Shown: positions 29,401 through 31,260 of the stretch, piece by piece
How the letters are laid out: every line of letters begins with the position of its first letter
How positions within the stretch are numbered: the first letter of the stretch is position 1
Assembly (NCBI RefSeq): GCF_963678635.1
Contig: NW_026971351.1
Span: 1 to 31,260 of the forward strand
Direction: 5' to 3'
Origin: Symsagittifera roscoffensis
Taxonomy: Eukaryota > Xenacoelomorpha > Acoela > Convolutidae
DNA: 31,260 nucleotides
Notes under the pieces: generated by a model
What the model saw: the letters and a program-made list of their open reading frames with translations, nothing else
Told to the model about the DNA's origin: nothing
The model's database searches: none
Translations under genes and position numbers: made by a program

Positions 29401-30041
29401 GCCATCGCCTAATCCGATTGTTTCTCCGTTTTTATCACATTAAGCACGAACATCAGTCAGTCGACTACCTTCGTTCTGTCATTCATCAGCAATTTGTTGT
29501 ACTACGCTTAAGATCTGCACTAAGAGCTATTGAAACACATTGCGTGTGCTGTAGAAAGCGAAAAGCGAAAACCGTTACTCCAATTATGTCTGACCTTCCC
29601 GCGGAGCGTCTAGGTTACCGCCAGCCACCGTTCTCGAACTGCGGCGACGATTATTTTGGACCATTTCATGTAACCATTCCTCGATCTTCCGAGAAACGCT
29701 GGGGTTTTCTATTTACTTGCTTAACGACTCGCGCAATTCACCTTGAGTTGGTTCCATCCATGGACACAAATTCATGTGTGATGGCAATCGAGCGCTTTAT
29801 TTCTAGGCGAGGAACACCCTCAATAATTTGGTCGGACAACGGAACAAACTTTGTAGGAGCCGAAAAAGAGCTTCTTCTGTGCATCAAAAATTGGAACGCA
29901 GAAGCTCCACTGTCGCTCGTACACAAAGGCATTAAGTGGAAGTATAATCCGCCAAGTGCACCACATCAAGGTGGAGCATGGGAGCGAATGGTGCGCAGTT
30001 GTAAGCGTGTGTTTTCTGCAATCTTAGGGTCAAAAAGTTGA
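26211..30041 (+). CDS. pol: Nucleocapsid-protease-RT-RNase H-integrase frame of the BEL/Pao element
   Basis: Open from 26211; residues below count from 26310. It encodes the replication and integration enzymes. Two zinc knuckles: C-x2-C-x3-H-x4-C just before residue 1 (from 26268) and C20-x2-C23-x4-H28-x4-C33. A17/DUF1758-type protease with the active-site D131 in CDSCCTHSW, where the usual glycine after D-S/T is a cysteine. Reverse transcriptase around 390-620 with D466 (SADIEGMF) and YMDD at 542-545. RNase H acidic residues D727 (FGDSS), D802 (WTDS) and D847 (NPAD). Integrase zinc finger with His1043/1046/1048 and C1078-x2-C1081, and a catalytic triad D1114, D1176, E1225. All key residues are present. 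The frame ends at 30041 shortly after the integrase core because of a shift in an A-run (30032-30036), leaving the C-terminal domain in another frame. Confidence 0.95.
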   Translation, partial: TTYKSFCRCFKVEKPIYAPCLQCNGKHPLWSCSVFKEKTPTQRAQFSAQNRLCFACFQPDHMFRKCPKARKCTKPGCESTHNVLLHSAEKVFSVRSANKELNNSNNASLSNSNSTAPPNRNKPQTSSSNVAGSSSYKKLTGLLPVLQLEISSHTDVTTALVMCDSCCTHSWVSAGLAERLNLTGQQLDILVNGFNSTEFVPTQQVEVNVFAKFDHHEYSFRVTPFVKDSLSVGSETIDVTILQDRFPHLQPIKPIVYNYSDVEMILGQDVFHAIKPLQYFQGRNQNTPVAVRMPIGWVLSGPLPSPIGVRATTFKCNVEDVPLADQVKKWYELESYGTFKQADPRSSADKRAQKILDSTTIHDGSRYIVGMLWADDNIHLPDNFYASLVQFKSLEKRLEKDLNLKTQYASDIRSDVEKGYVVPVSPHDSKNRLDRELYVPHHPVLNPNKPGKVRRVLNGASRFHGNSLNNSLLVGPDLLQNLLFVLMRFREHKYAISADIEGMFMQVGLLENDQRSLRFLWREDPTSDVSVFQYTRHIFGAKDSPTSANYALRRTAVDNQDRYPDAACAVLNNFYMDDYLGSVKNPETALRLSRSLVELLKLGGFNLTKFISNVPSLSSKLNLPKTSANNSKEIITAAINPETASHVLGLKWDHVTDTLVVSRGVNRELKDSVTQRSVLSFVSSVFDPIGLVAPYTVRARLLLKDIWRLSGQQWDDPLPIELCRRFTEWHSGLPVLGQLKIPRCYFDFSVDEIELHMFGDSSLDVFCSVAFLRAQKNACSKCQLAFVFGKARVAPMKMLSIPKLELQAALLASRLKDDIEKALTLSNSKVFMWTDSTTVLQWLNSTSKQPVFVANRVAEILESTSIDQWFHVLSGDNPADTGTRGITSDSLKQSSWVNGPSFLKTSDWPFNPNREVTDKIRLDAPVYDLNEGLEVSSNFPCTAVSTDFAFPWEDYSSFSKIKRLVAYMLRLSPKHRHFRSPDKAIIDPAELVISEEKLLQLSQLESFPAESKQLAAGKYVKTSSHISSYSPFIGMNGLIRSTGRIQRLSATAFETRHPIILDSRHRLIRLFLRFYHIKHEHQSVDYLRSVIHQQFVVLRLRSALRAIETHCVCCRKRKAKTVTPIMSDLPAERLGYRQPPFSNCGDDYFGPFHVTIPRSSEKRWGFLFTCLTTRAIHLELVPSMDTNSCVMAIERFISRRGTPSIIWSDNGTNFVGAEKELLLCIKNWNAEAPLSLVHKGIKWKYNPPSAPHQGGAWERMVRSCKRVFSAILGSKS
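26247..26253 (+). promoter_or_regulatory. Possible -1 frameshift site between capsid and nucleocapsid/pol frames
   Basis: G AAA AAC, phased with the gag codons as X XXY YYZ, lies in the overlap (26211-26493) where gag and pol frames are both open and right before the first zinc knuckle. The first base does not fit the classic heptamer. Most BEL/Pao elements use a single gag-pol frame, so an old indel is the simpler view. Duplicate at 19927-19933. Confidence 0.25.
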
Positions 30042-30544
30042 CTGACGAGATTTTGAACACAACCATGTGCCTAGTTGAAGGTTCACTAAACGCCCGTCCA
30101 CTCACTCCCGTTTCTGACGACCCCGATAGTCTTTAGGCTTTGACGCCGAATCATTTCCTCTTAGGTCAGCACAGTCTAACGTTTCCGTCTCTAAGGTCGA
30201 GTGAAAACTATTCTCACTCTAAGCGCTATGCCCGTGCGCAGTCGTACGCAAACGCAATTTGGCAGCGATGGTTAAGTGAGTACGTCCCTACACTCAATAA
30301 AAGAGTTAAGTGGCATGCTCCTCCCGAATACTCTTTGAAAACGGGAGATATGGTGTGGTTAGTTGAATCCACTAGCCCTAGGGGCCACTACCCACTAGCA
30401 CGCATAACGTCGTTAAACTACGGCAAAGACAACACCGCCCGTTCCGCAAACCTAAGGACCGTTTCCGGAAACTACACTCGTCCGCTCGTTAAGCTCGTTC
30501 CGGTTCTCGCTCCTTCGGGCGTGGAGGATGTTAATGCTACATAG
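30035..30544 (+). pseudogene. pol: Integrase C-terminal/DUF5641-like tail, separated from pol
   Basis: Continuation of pol in a different frame: LTDEILNTTM and SLNARPLTPVSDDPDSL, then an in-frame TAG at 30134-30136, then ALTPNHFLLGQ and a DUF5641-like domain with RWLSEYVPTL and TGDMVWLVE. The final stop lies within the 3' LTR. So two separate lesions, one frame change and one nonsense codon, split off this domain, which in BEL/Pao elements follows the integrase core and is thought to help target-DNA binding. Confidence 0.88.
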
Positions 30545-30977
30545 CATTAAAGTATGAAAGTATAGTATAAAGCCAGTATAGTTGCTTATCAATATCAGCT
30601 ATATAGCTCAGCGTATACATAGTGCGTTCCGGGGAGTTCGGCGTGGGTTCGATTCTCACCTAAGTCGTTTCACTTGAGAATCCTATTTGAGCCGAACCTG
30701 ACAGAACATAAAATGCTAATATTTTAATCGGTTCAAAAGTGGTTTGCAATTGAGTTTCTGTTAATTAAACTGCGTGAACTAAGTATGAACTCATTGTGAA
30801 AAAACACATAAATCACACAAATCAGGGCATGAACAAGCCCACTTTTTATCTTGATACGTGTAATGTTGTTGCTAATTCCGTGCAATAAAAAATTACTAAA
30901 ATTCGCCGTTTATTGATTCTCTTGAATTAAACCGATTCTGTTTCCTGTTTTTATAAGTTATAAAAAAGGCCAGAATA
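30529..30977 (+). repeat. 3' LTR
   Basis: 449 bp, with 5 extra bases near its start (CTACATAGCATTAAAG) and five substitutions relative to the 5' LTR. TATA at about 30565-30571, AATAAA at 30884-30889. The pol-frame stop (TAG, 30542-30544) lies 14-16 bases inside it. The preceding GTGGAGGA (30521-30528) is only a weak polypurine tract. Confidence 0.93.
30604..30656 (+). promoter_or_regulatory. tRNA-like A-box/B-box block, 3' LTR
   Basis: Same as in the 5' LTR with one change (AGCTCAGCGT). The B-box and T-arm are unchanged. Confidence 0.5.
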
Positions 30978-30982
30978 CTGGA
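30978..30982. repeat. Target-site duplication, right (CTGGA)
   Basis: Directly follows the GGCCAGAATA end of the 3' LTR. A 5-bp duplication fits BEL/Pao integrases. Confidence 0.85.
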
Positions 30983-31260
30983 TCTATTTGGGCCCCACAT
31001 AGCTCTCACGCCACTTTTAAACCTGACACCCCTGCTGGCATTGTAATTTGATAACATTCACTGTCTCTCAATGGCAAGTAATCTCGCACAACAAAATGTT
31101 CCGAATTGATTTAAGGCAATAAGCTCATTGACTTTATGAATTTCATACACGATTCCAAAATAAACATAAGAAATTTGATATTATTTACCTAAAATTCATG
31201 GTTTATTCATTTTTCATCTATTCGGAACATTCACAGCTCTGCCAGAATACGAGCAGTCTT
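30983..31260. other. Right host flank, no gene seen
   Basis: Unique host DNA after the target duplication, ending in a copy of terminal motif T. No coding signal. Confidence 0.7.
31220..31260 (+). repeat. Terminal motif T at window end
   Basis: TTCGGAACATTCACAGCTCT then GCCAGAATACGAGCAGTCTT. It runs off the window. The hairpin is degraded compared with 14091-14107. Confidence 0.6.

Larger units (their letters stand above)
14160..30977 (+). mobile_element. BEL/Pao-type LTR retrotransposon, internally rearranged
   Basis: Outer LTRs at 14160-14603 and 30529-30977 are flanked by the same 5-bp host sequence CTGGA (14155-14159 and 30978-30982), so they bound one insertion. Order: LTR, primer-binding site, long leader, gag (coiled coil, DUF1759-like capsid, zinc knuckles), A17-like protease, RT with YMDD, RNase H, H2C2 integrase, DUF5641-like tail, LTR. 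This order and the A17 protease/DUF1759/DUF5641 set are diagnostic of BEL/Pao. The outer LTRs differ by five substitutions and one 5-bp indel (about 1.1%), a fairly recent insertion. A third LTR at 20473-20916 is not a separate insertion: it was copied with its flank by a 6.3-kb tandem duplication. No envelope-like gene is seen. Confidence 0.95.

Overview
The window looks like nuclear DNA from an AT-rich invertebrate animal. The evidence is a spliced laminin-G (neurexin-like) exon with a consensus GT donor, a two-exon gene fragment on the minus strand, many decayed dispersed repeats, and a BEL/Pao-type LTR retrotransposon (a metazoan-restricted group). I see no bacterial gene organisation and cannot name the species.

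Layout. (1) 1-6150 is a non-coding, repeat-rich stretch dominated by a direct duplication (2-2681 and 3577-6150) with no base substitutions that I could see. The copies differ only in homopolymer length and in a 108-bp tandem repeat present twice in the first copy. The spacer holds a dispersed repeat, a (TA)n microsatellite and an older diverged copy of part of the same sequence. (2) 6349-6948 is an exon coding for a signal-like segment and the start of a laminin-G domain, most like the first LNS domain of neurexins. (3) 8570-9264 on the minus strand is a plausible 3' end of an unrecognised host gene (two exons, 239-bp intron). (4) 9370-14032 is AT-rich non-coding DNA with old repeats. (5) 14160-30977 is one BEL/Pao insertion flanked by a 5-bp target duplication (CTGGA). 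(6) 30983-31260 is host flank.

The retrotransposon is heavily rearranged after insertion. Its parts are a 444-449 bp LTR, a primer-binding site, a long leader, gag (coiled-coil N-terminus, DUF1759-like capsid, two zinc knuckles), and pol (A17-type protease, reverse transcriptase with YMDD, RNase H, H2C2 integrase, DUF5641-like tail). An internal 1.69-kb tandem duplication covers leader plus gag start. A later 6.3-kb tandem duplication covers 130 bp of host flank, the 5' LTR, the leader, gag and the start of protease. Shared diagnostic differences give the order: insertion, then the 1.69-kb duplication, then the 6.3-kb duplication. Gag and pol carry several frame breaks, many at homopolymers, so the element is probably dead, or the sequence has uncorrected homopolymer errors.

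The least explained content is in the LTR and leader. A 170-codon basic ORF of unknown family (four copies) starts exactly at the edge of a 56-bp inverted copy of the LTR's own 3' (U5-like) segment. A possible antisense ORF meets it tail to tail. A tRNA-like block with A-box and B-box matches lies inside the LTR. Three ~44-bp repeats, each led by a 12-bp palindrome or near-palindrome, follow the primer-binding site.
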